This document shows positions 47,654 through 60,774 of a DNA stretch of 64,000 nucleotides, piece by piece. Both the position numbers and the translations under genes were made by a program. The notes below the pieces were generated by a model that worked only from the letters and a program-made list of their open reading frames with translations, was not told where the DNA came from and ran no database searches. Location of the stretch: contig NC_068567.1 in the NCBI RefSeq assembly GCF_025698545.1, positions 4,340,001 to 4,404,000 of the forward strand. The letters are read 5' to 3'. Position 1 is the first letter of the stretch. Every line of letters starts with the position of its first letter. The stretch is from Gossypium raimondii (taxonomy: Eukaryota; Streptophyta; Magnoliopsida; Malvales; Malvaceae).

Positions 47654-48445
47654 TTACGTAAATGGTATGGATCGAAGATTATTTAGGTATTTTGCTACAG
47701 TAACTCACGGTGTCACGTTACTATGCCGTGACACCACCGCAAAAAATTCTATAATCATGACCAAATTATTACAGCAAAAGAAAATATTTTATGTGGTGTC
47801 GCACCAAGCTAAAGTGACACCAAAATTATATCGTATTTTCTCATATTTTTTTAAAACCATATATGGTCAAAACGATAAAGTGGTGTCATTGCATAATACC
47901 ACGACAATTTAGCATGTCGAGAATTGGGGAGAAACACTGGTTTATGAGAGAAGAAAAACAAGAAACAAAAAATTTAGGAAAAAAATTATTAAAGTGACCC
48001 ATGTGTGATTGGTTACATCAGATGGTTGTCGATACTGGTTCCCAATGTGACTCCAACCATTGATGTGACCAATCACTAAGGGGTCATTTTAATTTTTTTT
48101 CTTTTTTCTTTCTTCTCTCATTCACCTTTGTTTCTCTCCAATTCTTCATAATTTCTCCTCCAATTTTAGACATTTTGTGGAAAATGGTGTCGCGTTATTG
48201 TGCAACGACACTTCTTTATCATTTTGACCATATACGATTGAAAAATATTAGAAAATATAATATAATTCTTTTGTTACTTTAGCTTAGTGCGACACTATAT
48301 AAAATATATTTTTCTGTTATAATAATTTAGTCATGATTGCAAAATTTTTCAAAGAGATATCACAATACAATAACACGGCATTATTAGTTACTAAAATAAA
48401 CATATCACTCTCATAAATAATCTTCGACTCATATTATTTACGTAA
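47654..48445. mobile_element. Foldback element, ~790 bp, with ~390-bp imperfect inverted arms
   Basis: Both outer ends carry TTACGTAA followed by matching sequence (GGATCGAAGATTATTTA on the left; reverse complement of the right gives GAGTCGAAGATTATTTA). Pairing continues inward through AATCATGACCAAATTATT against AATCATGACTAAATTATT, through TATATGGTCAAAACGATAAAG against TATATGGTCAAAATGATAAAG, and down to a GATTGGT / ACCAATC pair around 48010-48070. Almost the entire element can form one long hairpin. It has no coding capacity, and I could not define a target duplication. Confidence 0.8.
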
Positions 48446-49489
48446 ATAATTTATTTTTTATATCATTTAAAAAAAAACCAACAATCTCTAAAAACTTTAT
48501 AATTCAAAGTTAATATATATAAAGTTCAACTCTGGTCCTAAAAAATTCGGATTCATCATTGGTTGATAGTTATTCCCCAAAACTATTTATGGTCTTAGAG
48601 TTATAGATTCCCCCCTTCTCGCCCAAATTAGTGGCTTGGTCTCAACAATTTTGGAAAATTCTTCTGTTTAATGCACTTGCATTTGCCCACTAGTACATTC
48701 TTATATGGGTTAAAGTATTATGTAAGCCCCTGTACCGTCAATATAATGATAAAGTTGTATTTTAGTTTCGATAAAAAATATATAAAATAATCTAATTTTG
48801 TCTTGGTAAGAAATTTAACATTATTCAGATAAAATTTTACCGTCAATACAATGATGAAAGTTCGATTCTCGTCCTCGGTATGGTGTAGCTTCAAAACTCG
48901 TGGCCAATATCTACTCTTAATGGGCCTACAGAATATGAACGATTAGTTACTAAACTTGCTCAAATAAATACCTTTAAAAAAAACCAAATCTAACGAAGTT
49001 TTGCTTCATTTAAAAATCTAATCTAATTTGATTTTACATTAAATTTAATTTAAATTCGATATAACTATCGAAATGTCGAAAAATTTATAATAATAAAAAA
49101 AAAAGAAGAAGAAATTCTCCACAAGATATCAACGCGATTAATGGTGATTATTGCTGAAGATTTTACCAACAGATTTGAACCACAAGCTCAAAAGAAGAAG
49201 TAGGATATGGAGGGGACAGTCCTTGCTATAATAATGGCTCAGAAATGGGACATCAAAGGCCTTGCTTATCGACAGGCTTGACCTCCATGTTCATGAAAGA
49301 CAGTAAAATGGTGTAGTCGCCGTCAACTTAGTTTGCCCTTTCGTACAACCAAGAGACTATATTTCATACATTGAATCAACTTTGACTTTTATCCTTCTAT
49401 TTAGTAAAAACTGACAATTTAATTTATCATAATTTTGTGTAAAATTCAAATTTTATTTTTTCAATAGAAAAGAAACAACCCTTAGACGA
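48446..49489. other. AT-rich intergenic
   Basis: No genes were recognised. Two segments (48715-48850 and 48838-48910) share 'accgtcaatataatgat'-type words, as in a short diverged repeat. Confidence 0.35.
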
Positions 49490-49789
49490 ATCTAATAGAA
49501 ATTATACATTAAACCGACATACAACTATTATAATCTAACAACAGTAACTGTTGCATCGACTTAGGAGGCTCTTCACATATTTGTAATTTTTGAGGTCTAG
49601 TTCTAGTCAATTTAACCATATGATTTGTCACTCCGTTCTGTACTCTTGGTACATAGAGGGCCATAAATTAACCATAGTTCCACCATTCTGCTATTTGCCG
49701 CTCTGCTAGCCAAGAATGTTTCAACTAGCAGCGCATTATCAACTCGAGTTCCACCTGTCTGAAACCTTTCTCCCATGCACAGACCTAGC
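49490..49789 (-). pseudogene. LINE RNase H tail fragment
   Basis: On the minus strand one frame reads TNHMVKLTRTRPQKLQICEE followed by PPKSMQQLL, matching the C-terminal end of plant LINE RNase H domains (typically ADHMAK, then a PP-x-S-x-x-x-LL pattern). The upstream part (LVETFLASRAANSRMVELW) is in another frame. It is a decayed fragment, ending where an LTR-like sequence begins at 49790. Confidence 0.55.
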
Positions 49790-50060
49790 TGTTAGAGTTG
49801 TGTGAGCCGAATCCTTGTTGAAGAAATAAAATACAGTGGCAAAACAAGGGGATCTGTGTAGAGCTTAAGGCCGAGGCTTTTCAACCTTTAAATAGATGTA
49901 GTCGAAACTCCTCTTGTATCATTCGTTTTTCAACATTAGTGAATCTCTTCTCCTCTGCCAGTGGTTTTTTCCCCGAAAGGGTTTCCACATAAAATTTGTG
50001 TGTTCTTATTTTTCTACTAATCCCGAACTTTTTCTTTTCCTCGATTTAGCTTCGTATTTG
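49790..50060 (+). mobile_element. Copia LTR fragment
   Basis: It starts TGTTAGAGTTGTGTGAGCC and contains, near 49965-50005, the typical plant copia LTR/leader string GGTTTTTTCCCCGAAAGGG followed by TTTCCACATAAAATTTGTGT. No internal region follows, so it is a solo or truncated LTR. The right boundary is not defined. Confidence 0.6.
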
Positions 50061-50156
50061 AATTTTCTGGATCTAAATAAATAAATTTAATCATTAATCT
50101 AATACATTTCATGTTCATATGTAACATTCTCTATAATTCCATTATTATTTATAGTG

Positions 50157-51746
50157 CATTCAAAGCTGTCTCACTGAGTCATAGTCACTAAATTATTTAT
50201 ATCTTGAGCTACGGAACTCCAAATTAAGATCCATTAATTTTCCATGAAACTGGACTGAAATATCTTCTTACCATAAAATTTTTAGAATTTTTGGTTTAAC
50301 CAACAAGTACATTTTATTCTTTAAAGTTTCCCCTGTTTCACTGTTTGACAGTTCCGACCCCTCTTCACTAAAAATTAATTATCTCATTGTACAGAATTTG
50401 GATGGTGTTTCCGTTTGTTTCTTATGAAAATAGACTCATTAAGGATTCTAAAAATATAAATTATAACTCATAATAATTTTTGTACAATTTTTAATGATTT
50501 TCTAAATTCAGAATAGGGGAACCCGAATTCATTCTGACCTTGTCTCGTAAAATCTATTATATCTCATGATTTACAATTCCATTAATTAAATCATTTCTTT
50601 TATGAGAAACTAGACTCAATAAGATTTAATTTAATAATTTATTCATCCTCTAATTCGATCTCTACAATTTTGGTGATTTTTCAAAGTTAGACTACTGCTG
50701 GTGTCCAAAACTGTTTTAGTATATGATGTTAATTACCATTTTCCCTAAACTTTCAATAAATGATAATTTCATCCCTGCTCAATTAACCTCTCAATTGAGC
50801 TGATTTTTCTCAATTTAACACTTTATCCCATAACTTTAAACTACTTTATAAGCTTTGGAAATCATAATTTTAGTACTAGACTTTAATTCCGAATCTTTTC
50901 ACAATTAGGTCCTACAAATCAATTTCTATTGAAATTACCTAATAAAATCATCTTATAAACAGATTAAAGCTTCAATTTCATCCTATTTCATCATAAAATT
51001 CCAGCACATATTCATAGAAACTTTCAAATTCATTCATAAAGTCAAAAACTAATGAATTTAGCAATAGGACCTAGTTGTAAAAGTCTTAGAAACACAAAAA
51101 TTACAAGAAAAAGGCAAGTATTAACTTACTTGGTGTAAAAATTATGAAAAACCAGCTTGAAGAAACCCTTAAGACGTTTTTGGTTGATGAGAATGCAGAA
51201 AAATAAAGAGAAATCTAGATAATTCCACTTTAGTCCTAACTTTTAAAGCAAATTTTGCAATATTCCAATTTTACCCTTAATTCTTCAATTCTCCTGATTT
51301 CTCTGAGCTTCTGCCGCCCAAAATATATCCTTTTGGGGTTATTTTCAATTTATGTCCCTCCTCATTTAACAATTGAGCTATTTAATCCTTCTAGTAACTT
51401 TTACATCTTTTTCAATTTAGTCCTTTTCACTTAATTGACTACCCAAACATTAAAATTTTCTAATGAAATTTTAATACCATATTACTAACACTTCATAAAT
51501 ATTTATAAAAATATTTTTGACTCGGTTTTACGAGATTGAGGTCTCGATACCTTATTTTTACCCAATTTCTTCAATAATTTATTTTTCTAACTGACCACTA
51601 AATCGGTAAAATTTTTCTATCGATATTTTCATACGTTTTTCCTATCATACCAATATTCATGCAAAATATTAAAATAAATTTCTCTTTAAATCGGATTTGT
51701 GGTTACGAAACCACTATTCCGATAACCTTGAATTTAGGCCATTACA
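50157..51746 (+). mobile_element. 5'-truncated LTR of the TGTAAC...TTACA family
   Basis: The segment matches 20280-20830 in the same orientation and the reverse complement of 1304-2960, sharing words such as CACTGTTTGACAGTTC, CCTCTTCACTAAAAATTAATT and GAGAAACTAGACTCAATAAG. It ends GTTACGAAACCACTATTCCG then GGCCATTACA, the counterpart of the TGTAATAGCCCG end of the 1304-4400 element. Its left end has no TGTAACACC terminus, so the 5' part is missing. Confidence 0.75.
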
Positions 51747-52469
51747 GATTAACTTCTTAGGTTTTAAACAAAAAAATCTCAATTTTTGTAAAGTAGAAGC
51801 ATCAAACTAATAATTAAACCGTCAACAATATATATCATATAATTTTATGAGACATTCATTTTTATTATTATTTCGTATCCATATTACCTTTTCCTTCTGT
51901 AATTCATGTCCAATTTTGTGGGTTGCGACCAATAAGAAAAAGATTTATTTATAATTCGATATGCTTGATAAGATTAAATTGTAAAGGTAAAAAAGTGGAA
52001 ATATTAAAAAAGTAAAACCATTTTTTCAATTCAAATAAAAAAAAGTAATTTTTTTAACTTTAATCTCATTATAGCGCTTCAGCGCACTTAAACTCACGTC
52101 TTCCTGCATTGGCAACAATGCCGGAGATTCAATCGACGAAAAGCAATTTTTTTAAAATCAATTACGCATTAGAGTTGAAAAATGAAATAAAAAAATTTTC
52201 AAAAAAAAACTTGATAATTTGTGCAATACTGAATTTCACTTGTATCATTATAACCAATTACGCGGTTAGAAAGGGTAAGTAGAGATCTTGGCTCCCTTTA
52301 ATTAAATGGTGTAATATATATATTTTAACTCCTCTTAAAATTAATATCAATTTAATCCCATTCAACCCCTTAAATAAGTGAAAAATTATATTTTTGGTTC
52401 ATTTCAAAAATTAATAAATCAATTTAAGTCATTTAAACATAAATTTTAGCTTTGCCCCCCAATCAAAAG

Positions 52470-52880
52470 ATTTTTTTAGTGATAAGATAAGCAAACTATT
52501 ACATCAAACTAATATAAAACAAAAACATTCCTATCTGTATCGAACTCCAAGAGATGTAAGAGCTCCCTAGGAATCTCCTCAAAAACCTAAACGCCATCCT
52601 TCTTGTCAGAGACCATTCTTGCTAGAGAATCCGCAACTCTATTCTCCTCCCTAGGAAAATGTTGTATTCTCCAAAATCCAACAAGCTGTAACAGTTGAAA
52701 AATCCTCCTTACCAACGCTGAATTCGAATTTACCTTCTGTCTTTCTTGAATGATTTTAACCGCCTCTAAATTATGAGCTTGAATCATCACTCTATCAAGA
52801 CCCCGCCTTTGTAAGAGAGCAAAACCATCCAAAATCTCCCATAACTCAGCCTCCAACACTAAACATATCCCCAAATAATG
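52470..52880 (-). pseudogene. LINE 3' fragment with RNase H-like domain
   Basis: The minus frame 52587-52874 encodes a plant RNase H (RVT_3-type) segment: AELWEILDGFALLQRRGLDR, NLEAVKIIQERQK, RIFQLLQLVGFWRIQHFPRE and NRVADSLARM. These cover the conserved E, D and the final RExNxxAD pattern. The region below 52587 matches the 39478-39690 LINE tail. It is 5' truncated, with a short A-rich tail near 52475. Confidence 0.8.
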
Positions 52881-55800
52881 ATTATATTAAAGAATCCACT
52901 CTTTATTTGGTTTTCGTAACACCCCTAGTAGAAGTTATGTTTGTATTCAGTTTAATCGCCCCATCAATATTTAAGAGGCAACAATTACTTACTCAATATA
53001 TACCCTAGAAAAAAGAGAAGAGATATATATATGTGTGTGTGTGAAAGTAATTATTCAATAGAGTAGGTTAAACTTGAATCTAGAGCATCAACTCCTTTTT
53101 GTTGATGGCATCATTAATACTCATTTCTTCCAAGACCCACAATTGTTTATTCCATTCCTTGAAGGTTAAACTTGATAAAAGCTTATTAATTAATTGTTTA
53201 TTAAATATTAAAACTATAAAATAATATATTTGTGGTGATCATGATATATTCGCATCAAATACTCTCTATATAGACTATAGAGGTCCAAGAGTTGATTGCC
53301 ATCTAATTATGTATCTGGGCCACATGGATAATCCATCAAATCATGACAATTTAGGGTGTCAAACACTATGGTTTATTCGATTATCAATGCTATAATTATA
53401 AAATTACGCACCCATCGTTTTAAACTAAAGCTACTTTGTTTCAGATATTTTCATGGTTGAAACATTGCTGTCAACAAGTAAACTAATACATCCAACAGCA
53501 TAAGTGCTATTAGTTTAATATCAATTATGGAATGCCATCTATAGCTACCTAATTGACCACTAGCAAGTAAGGTATCAAATCGCCCTTTTTTTTTTCTTTC
53601 TATTTTTATGTCGAGTCATATTAAATTTAAAAACAGCTGAAGTTGAATCTTTAAATTGGAAGTAAACTTTTTCTAATTCTATTTTTTTATTTATAAAACT
53701 CGAAGCTCAATTCAATAAATTTCTTCTTCTATATATATATTTTGCTTCATTCAAACTTATCTGTTGTAAATACAACAAGAACAACATTCAAAGGAACAAC
53801 TTACAAAATACTACAGTGAAACATTTCCTATAATTGAAAAATAAACTCTCGATATCAAAGCTAAAACTCACCACCAAGCTTTAAACATGTCACCACGATT
53901 ACTACTTGTTATCAACAAGGTTAAAGCCATTTCATTACCTTTCTGATCTGCCATCGAGAATACTACACTACCCACCTGCTCAATTTTCCTCTTAATATCT
54001 GAAAATTCAGACACCAATTGTACACCATTTTTGAACCAATTTCTCCTTCTATATCAACCTCAAATTGTAATATTTCAATTATATGTTTATACAAAAAAAA
54101 AATTGAAACATGGGTAAAAGCTGTGGGGTTGGATTTAATTATAAAAAAAAAATTGAAACTCTGCTTAGTTTCTAAAAATAATTTCACTTTTTATTTTTAA
54201 AATTAAGAAAAATTATGTTTGGTTAATAATGAAGATGTGAAAACAAGTTTGGTACTTATTTTCTCATAATAGATCATAATAAAAAAATTCCTACATTTTA
54301 TTTAAAAATAAAGATTTTTATTTGTATATAAATTTAAATAAATATCAATTCATCAATTAAAATTAAGATAGTCATATGTTCCTATTTTTTTAATTATAAA
54401 ATCTAAAATCTCCCACCCTCGTTAGTTCCAATTGCATGTTATAGATGCAACTTGCCATAACATATTTTTCTTACCATAAATCTTAGACTTATTCTTCCAC
54501 AACTTTGAGTATTTTAAGTAACAATTAATTGGATTGGGTCATATATTGAATATTGGTCAAGTAAGAATTCCTTTAAAACTTATGGTGTGATTGAATTTCG
54601 TTAATTAAAGAGATTTTGTTTTAAAAGAATATCACACTAATTGGAGTTTTACATACTATTAAGAAGGCTCGTTAATGTGATTTTGTACAAGAGTAAGAGA
54701 GTGATTTTAGCGAATATACAAAAATGAGGTTGTAAATTAGCGAGTGAATTGAACTTAAATAACATTTTGTTATGTAAATTGACAATAGGTTGCTTTCTAG
54801 ATAAACCTCTGTAAACATATAAAAGTCTTCTGAACTAAAAATGTTCATAAGCCGGGTCAAATTGAAATTTGATTTCAAAATAATTTCAGGTCTGGACTCA
54901 AGCCTGACCCAACTTGCACAAAAAGCCAATACTACTATTTAAAATAATAAAATATATAATTACATTAATATAAATTTTTTATAGTTAAATTTAAATAAAA
55001 ATATTTAATTTAGATTGAGGGGGGGCCGAATTTAGTAAGTCTAAATGTGCCAATCATGCCAGCGGCTCATTGATAAGTCTAACTACGATTGAGCGTAGAG
55101 CTACACATAAATTCAACGAATTCTCATATTTAAAATATTTTAATTCCTACATTCTTTATTATTAGTTTCTTTGACATTTTCGTGAAGCTTGATTAAAAAA
55201 TAACATCAAATAAGACGTAGTATTAATAATAAAATAAATTTAATGATTTTTTAAAGCAAAATTCATTAATTCACTCAATGGATAAGATCGTATAATTCGG
55301 GGAGGGGGAATAACAAACACTCGTTGTAGGCGGGGAAGGATAAGTTCCATCAACATAACAAAGGCTTCAACCTCAACATCAGTAAAACATTATGCCACAT
55401 TGACAATTGGCTCTGTCATAATTCAAGTACAACATATCTGGAGTGATTGCAAGCATTGAATACAATAAGGAAATCAGCCTTGGATGGTCCAAAGGGGCGG
55501 GCATAAATTGGTAAAAGAAACGAACATCTACCAAACTAGAGAGGACAACGATAAAATTAGCCCTAAAATCACTAGCAAAAGCAAAACTAAAAAGCGTACT
55601 ACATATTAAGAAACATATTAAGTCCAAATCGACTCATGAAATTATTTATTATTCTGAAATACTCTCAAAACAGAAACATATTAAGAAGTCAACGAAGAGC
55701 CACCCACTTTCTAAAAAAAATTGTCGGTGGTGTTTCAGCGATGATAGACACCGTCATATGTCCATCATAACTTGTGAAGACAACAAAAATACCCACAAAT

Positions 55801-56667
55801 TAAATCTGCAAACAAAAAAGAGAGAATGCACAAAAAGAAGAAAGAAGAGAGGGTTGATGGGTAAGAGAAAAAGGCAAGCGATAACTAACCCGAAAGCTGA
55901 CACCGTTGCCGGATAAAACAAAAGATAAGAAGCAATAAATTGAATGAAATTAAAAATTTGACAAATAATTTTTAGAAAAAAATTTAGATTTGATGTTACT
56001 CGGTTCAATCCTAAACAAATCGGGACAAAAACTATGTTTCACTATAAAAGACAAAAACCAACAATTTATTACCAAATTATTAAGTTGCCATTAACAAGAA
56101 TTTGACCCAACCCCACCTAACATTTTGTGATTACAATGGTAAACTATTTAGTTTTTTCGATAAACGACAATCTATTTTCTTTAATATAAAACACTAGAAA
56201 AGCTTAAATGACTTGTTTAGTGGTTCAATCCAAGTTTAAATGATTGTTAAACTAGTTTTGATAGGGTAAACCATTGGTGACTCAATTTTTGGGTATTTTT
56301 ATTTTGATTACTTAAATAAAAATACTTGTAATTTGGTTATCATTATTAGAGAAAATTTTCATTTTAGACACCTAAAAGCTAAATTCCTAACGGCTGCTAA
56401 CTTTGCATGCCATATAATGGTAGAGCTAAGGGATTGGTAGGGCCATGGCCCCCCTAAAATGAAAAAAAATTCATTTAGGCCCCTTTATAATTTATAAAAT
56501 TTTAAATTAATAATGGTAAATTTGCACTTTGGTCTCCCCAAAATGATAAAAATTTGATTTAATATTTTAAAATTATAAAGATATAGGCTATTAAAATGGT
56601 GAAATTGCATTTTTAATATTGTAGAAATATACAATTTAATTCTACCCCTCCCTAAATTTTTTTTTTG
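52881..56667. other. AT-rich intergenic; no gene
   Basis: Around 54842-55090 words such as GCCGGGTCAAATTG, GCCTGACCCAACTTG and ATTGATAAGTCTA suggest a decayed GGGTC-type hAT MITE. A MITE-end-like GGGTAAACCATTGGTGACTC occurs at 56264. Small ORFs (for example 55379-56008 minus) show no family features. Confidence 0.45.
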
Positions 56668-57870
56668 TAATATCCCGTTTTCAGTTAAACCGGAACAATA
56701 GTTCTAGGACCACAAATCCGAGTCCATAAGAAAAAATTATTTTAAAATTATTTTATGGTCTACTGTATGTTAGGAATATCGTATAAAAATTTTCGTTAGG
56801 AAATTTTACTGATTACATGATTATTTGATAAAAGGACCAAATTGCATGAAATGAAAAAGTTGAATTCTAGTAGCTAGAGGGATCAAATATCTATGTCACT
56901 CAAAACTTGAGGTCCTTACATGGTAATTAAAGAAAAGGATGAAATTAGAAAGTTGAAAAATTAAAAGATGATAAGTTAATTAAATAAAAGGAAATATCAT
57001 TTTATTATCATCTTCCCCAAATATTCTATGGAAACCCTAGCCAAGAGAAAGAAATTCAAGCAAGCTTAATTGGGTAAGTAATCTTGTTCCGTTTTTAGTA
57101 ATTTCTATATTTTCGAGATTGTAATAATCTACTCTAGCTATTTTGGGGATTATTTTGCAAAGTTATCAAAGTATCAAAATTTTTCCATGGATGTGTATGC
57201 TGAAATTTTGAAATTTATGGTAGAAAATGAAAGGTTGTTGATAAATAAACAACTTTTGTAAAGTAAATTTTCATGAAATTGTGATTTAGGGACTAAATTG
57301 AAAAGATGAAAAATTCATGGAAAATTTTTATTTTTGTGAAATACATGGGCTGTAAATGTTATATTTAAAAATTGGCTAGGTCTGGAACAAGGATTAAATT
57401 GCATGAATTTCATTTTCCGAGCCTAGGGATGAAATCATCATTAATTAAAAGTTTAGGGGCAAAATGGTAATTTTGCCTAAGATGTGAATTGGATTGAATT
57501 TAATATTAATTGTATTAAATTGAGTTAAATTTACTCATATAGATCTGGATAGACCTAGTACGGAGTTGGATCGAGGAAAACAAAAAGTATCGGATTAGTA
57601 GATTCTCGTGTACAAACAAGTGTCGAGGTAAGTTCGTGTAACTAAATTGTGTATATTTACATGTTTGAGTGAAATGTTGTATATGTGAATGTTGAATTAT
57701 GAATTTGGTATGTATAGGAAATAAATTCATAAATCTGATAATGCCTGGTAAATATTAAATCTCGTTTGAATACATGAAATTTGATTGGATACTGGGCTCC
57801 TATATTGGTTGTGGTCTTGCATATGTTGCAGACACACTATAGCTCGAAATTGTGAATTTTCTTCATACTA
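56668..57870 (-). mobile_element. LTR fragment of the TGTAATA...TTACA family
   Basis: It begins TGTAATATCCCG at 56668 and continues GGAACAATAGTTCTAGGACC, closely paralleling the start of the 1304-4400 element (GGAACAGTGGTTTCGGGACC). The further sequence to about 57870, ending with TTGCAGACACACTATAGCTC-like words, is non-coding. The right end lacks the GGGTGTTACA terminus, so the copy is truncated or recombined. Strand is given by analogy with 1304-4400. Confidence 0.6.
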
Positions 57871-58854
57871 ATCCATACTAATTAAGTTTTATCCATCCAC
57901 AAATCGAACGGACCACACGAGAAATGGGAGATTGAAAGAAAATGTTAAAATATGTCATAAGTCTTTATACTCTTCGAAAATTTTAAATTTAAGAATTTAG
58001 TCTCTCAACTTTTCAGATTTCAAAAGTCAGATTCAACATTTTTTATTAAATTCAAATTAATCATAAAATTATTTTTAATTTCATGATTACCAAATAAAAT
58101 TTACATAAACTAAATTTTAAATTTTAAAAATAAAAATAAAAAACTAAATTTTAAATTTTAAATTTTCAAAATTACATAAACTTATCCATATTTTAATCTA
58201 AAGAAAAGGTAATTCAGATGAGATCATAATGGAAGGCGGACATCATATCGCCAAAAACTTTTTAACTCGTTAGTTCACATTTTTATGAAATTTTAGTCTG
58301 CATTCTAATATTCATTAAAATTTTATTTTTTAAAATAATATAATTATATGTTCAGATCATATATGTTCTTTTTTACACAATATCTAGAACTACTCATAGT
58401 TCCTCTTTAGTTCATAAATAAGAGTATAATACACTTCAGCACATTCGAATCCACGTCCTTTTGCACTGACAACAACATCCATATCAATCGAATTAAAATT
58501 CAATCAAATTAGTGAAAAATGTTTTGAAAACTTGTAGAAAACGATTTCATGCAATTATTTAAAAACTCTTAATTTCCTTTTAGAAAAGGACAAAATATTA
58601 TTAGTGTAACTCTAAATAAAGTTAATAGAGACTAGATATTGGATAATCACTTATCCAAGATTGCAAATTAAGTAGTGAAATTGACATTAAAATCTAGTCT
58701 CCTCTAAGAAATCGGTTAGTCGAAATCTATTCGAATTGAATTGAAATTAAATAATTTTAAAATATTTTATTTAAATTTAATAGTAAAAGTTTTTAATTGT
58801 AAATAGGTCGTTCAAGGGAATTAAATCCGACCAGGCCTTGATTATTTTTAGGAT
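57871..58854. other. AT-rich intergenic
   Basis: Nothing was recognised beyond A/T-rich low-complexity runs. Confidence 0.35.
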
Positions 58855-59225
58855 GAACTATATCCAAGATCATTAAACTATTAGTAAGTTTATGTTTTGG
58901 TCACTCAACTTCAAAGAATTACAAGATGGTCAGTGAACTATTCGAAAGATTTCATTAAAATCATTGGGCTGTTATGGTTTTTTTTTATAGTCTAGCTAAT
59001 GAGCTTCAAGCGACAACTCGATGATGGGTACTGCGGATCAATACCCATCAACGAATATAAAAATATACTTTAGTTCCAAGTCAATCTAACGACCAGTAGC
59101 AAAGATTTATTAAGTCCAACAAGGCAATTTTTTAACATCAAATTGTATTATAGTTACTACTAAAAGAAATTAGTAGAAAAAAATTGTATTATGGTGACCG
59201 AGTATTTTATTAATTACCTATGTTA
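58855..59225. mobile_element. MITE-like repeat related to 17225-17690
   Basis: It shares with 17225-17690 the phrase GGTCACTCAACTTCAAA-like near one end and a core containing AGCTTCAAGC, then GACAACTCGATGATGGGTAC, and TAGTTCCAAGTCAATCTAAC. The left end GGATGAACTATATCC resembles the GGATAAACTAT terminus of other MITEs here. The right boundary is uncertain. Confidence 0.5.
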
Positions 59226-60487
59226 AAGAAATTATTTATTATAAAAAGTTGGGGATAAACATGGACTTACATTTTGTTGTTTTATATAAATTAAGACGAA
59301 AGTGACAAAGCACGTTTCTATGACGTTTTTATATGAAAAGTAGGTTTCACTTATCTCAAAAGTAAAGTCAAAATTCATTATTTTGGGAAATTAACTCATT
59401 GCCTTAAATTGTATGCAATGTATATTTCATAAATAGTTTGGATTTTGGGGTTTTTAAATATAATTTAAAATAAAATAAAATTTATTCAATTTATTTATAT
59501 TCGTAAACAAATTGGTTTACATGGAACCTTAAATTATGATTTATTGATCGGTGTTTATATTCTCTCGGATCGTTGTAGAAAACAACTAGTTTATATATGG
59601 TTTAAAGGTTGGTTAATAAATTATTTATAAAATATTGTAATACAAGTAGTTTTACATTTACTCGTATTTTTTGTACAATTAATGTTTTAATGATCCAACA
59701 GTTGAATTTTATGTTTCATTCATATAAAACATGCACGTCAAGTTGATGTAAATATTTGTTTTATGTAAAAAAATTAATTGTTAAATATATGTAGAGAGAG
59801 TATTTTAGAACGATATGATAGAAATATCGGATTGGTTCGAAATTTTACATGTAACATAAATAAAATTATCTCGATAAATTCAATGGCTAGATGATCAAAA
59901 TATTAATACAAAATATACGAAAAAAGACTAAATTTACTTTAATTTTATATAGTTGTATAAATAGATGTCCTCCTACTATCATGAAAAGGTAAAGGCTAAA
60001 TAGAATTAATTACTTTTTAACTTTTCTTTATAATATATGAAGTAAAAGGAGGAAAATTAAAGTAAAATGGGAAATGGAGAAGAATGCTAAAATAAGTGAA
60101 GCAAGAATTCATGGCTACAGAGATATTTTCTAAGTGCATGCTTTATACCAAAAAAAAAAAAAAATCGATTGAACTTTCAGTTGTTAATGTCTAAATTTTA
60201 AATAACAAAGCTTCAAAATCAAATCGATAGTGAATCAGATTTTTTATTTGATCAGTTTAAATGGTTTATTCGGTTTAATTAAATAAATTATTAAAAATAA
60301 AGATTAAAAGAAATAGAAAAAACTGGTTCAACTAGTCCAATCGGCCAACTCAATTAGTTCGCGTCAATCGATCCAACCTTTTATTTCAAACATGTATCTT
60401 GGCCGATTCTTGGACCAACCAATTTGACCAGCCTGTCCAATCTGGTTTTGAAAACAATGCTAAATAAGGGTGAATCTAAGAGGTAGG
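59226..60487. other. AT-rich intergenic
   Basis: No gene was recognised. A 17-base A tract lies near 60150. Confidence 0.35.
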
Positions 60488-60774
60488 TAGGGAAAGTTGT
60501 CCATGGGCTGGGTCGGGTTGGGCCAAGGTTCGATTCCAAAAAATTCAAGTCCAAGCTTGTTTTCAAGTTGGTCCAATTACCTAAAAAAGCCTATTTCACT
60601 ATTTAAAAATTAATAGAATATTAAAAAATATATTTTTAATTAATATTATGTAATTAAATTTAAATAATAAAATATGCTTGGTCAGACTGCCTAGCTCGAC
60701 CCAATGTACAAAAATCCTTATTCAAGTCCTGCTCCAGTAGGGTCAAGCGGGTTATCCGACCCTTGGACAAGTCT
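60488..60774. mobile_element. Small GGGTC-type hAT-like MITE, degraded
   Basis: The left end contains GTTGTCCATGGGCTGGGTCG and the right end CCGACCCTTGGACAAGTCTA, which pair as imperfect inverted repeats like those at 42167-42507. The flanks share GGTAG but no clean 8-bp duplication. Confidence 0.6.
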
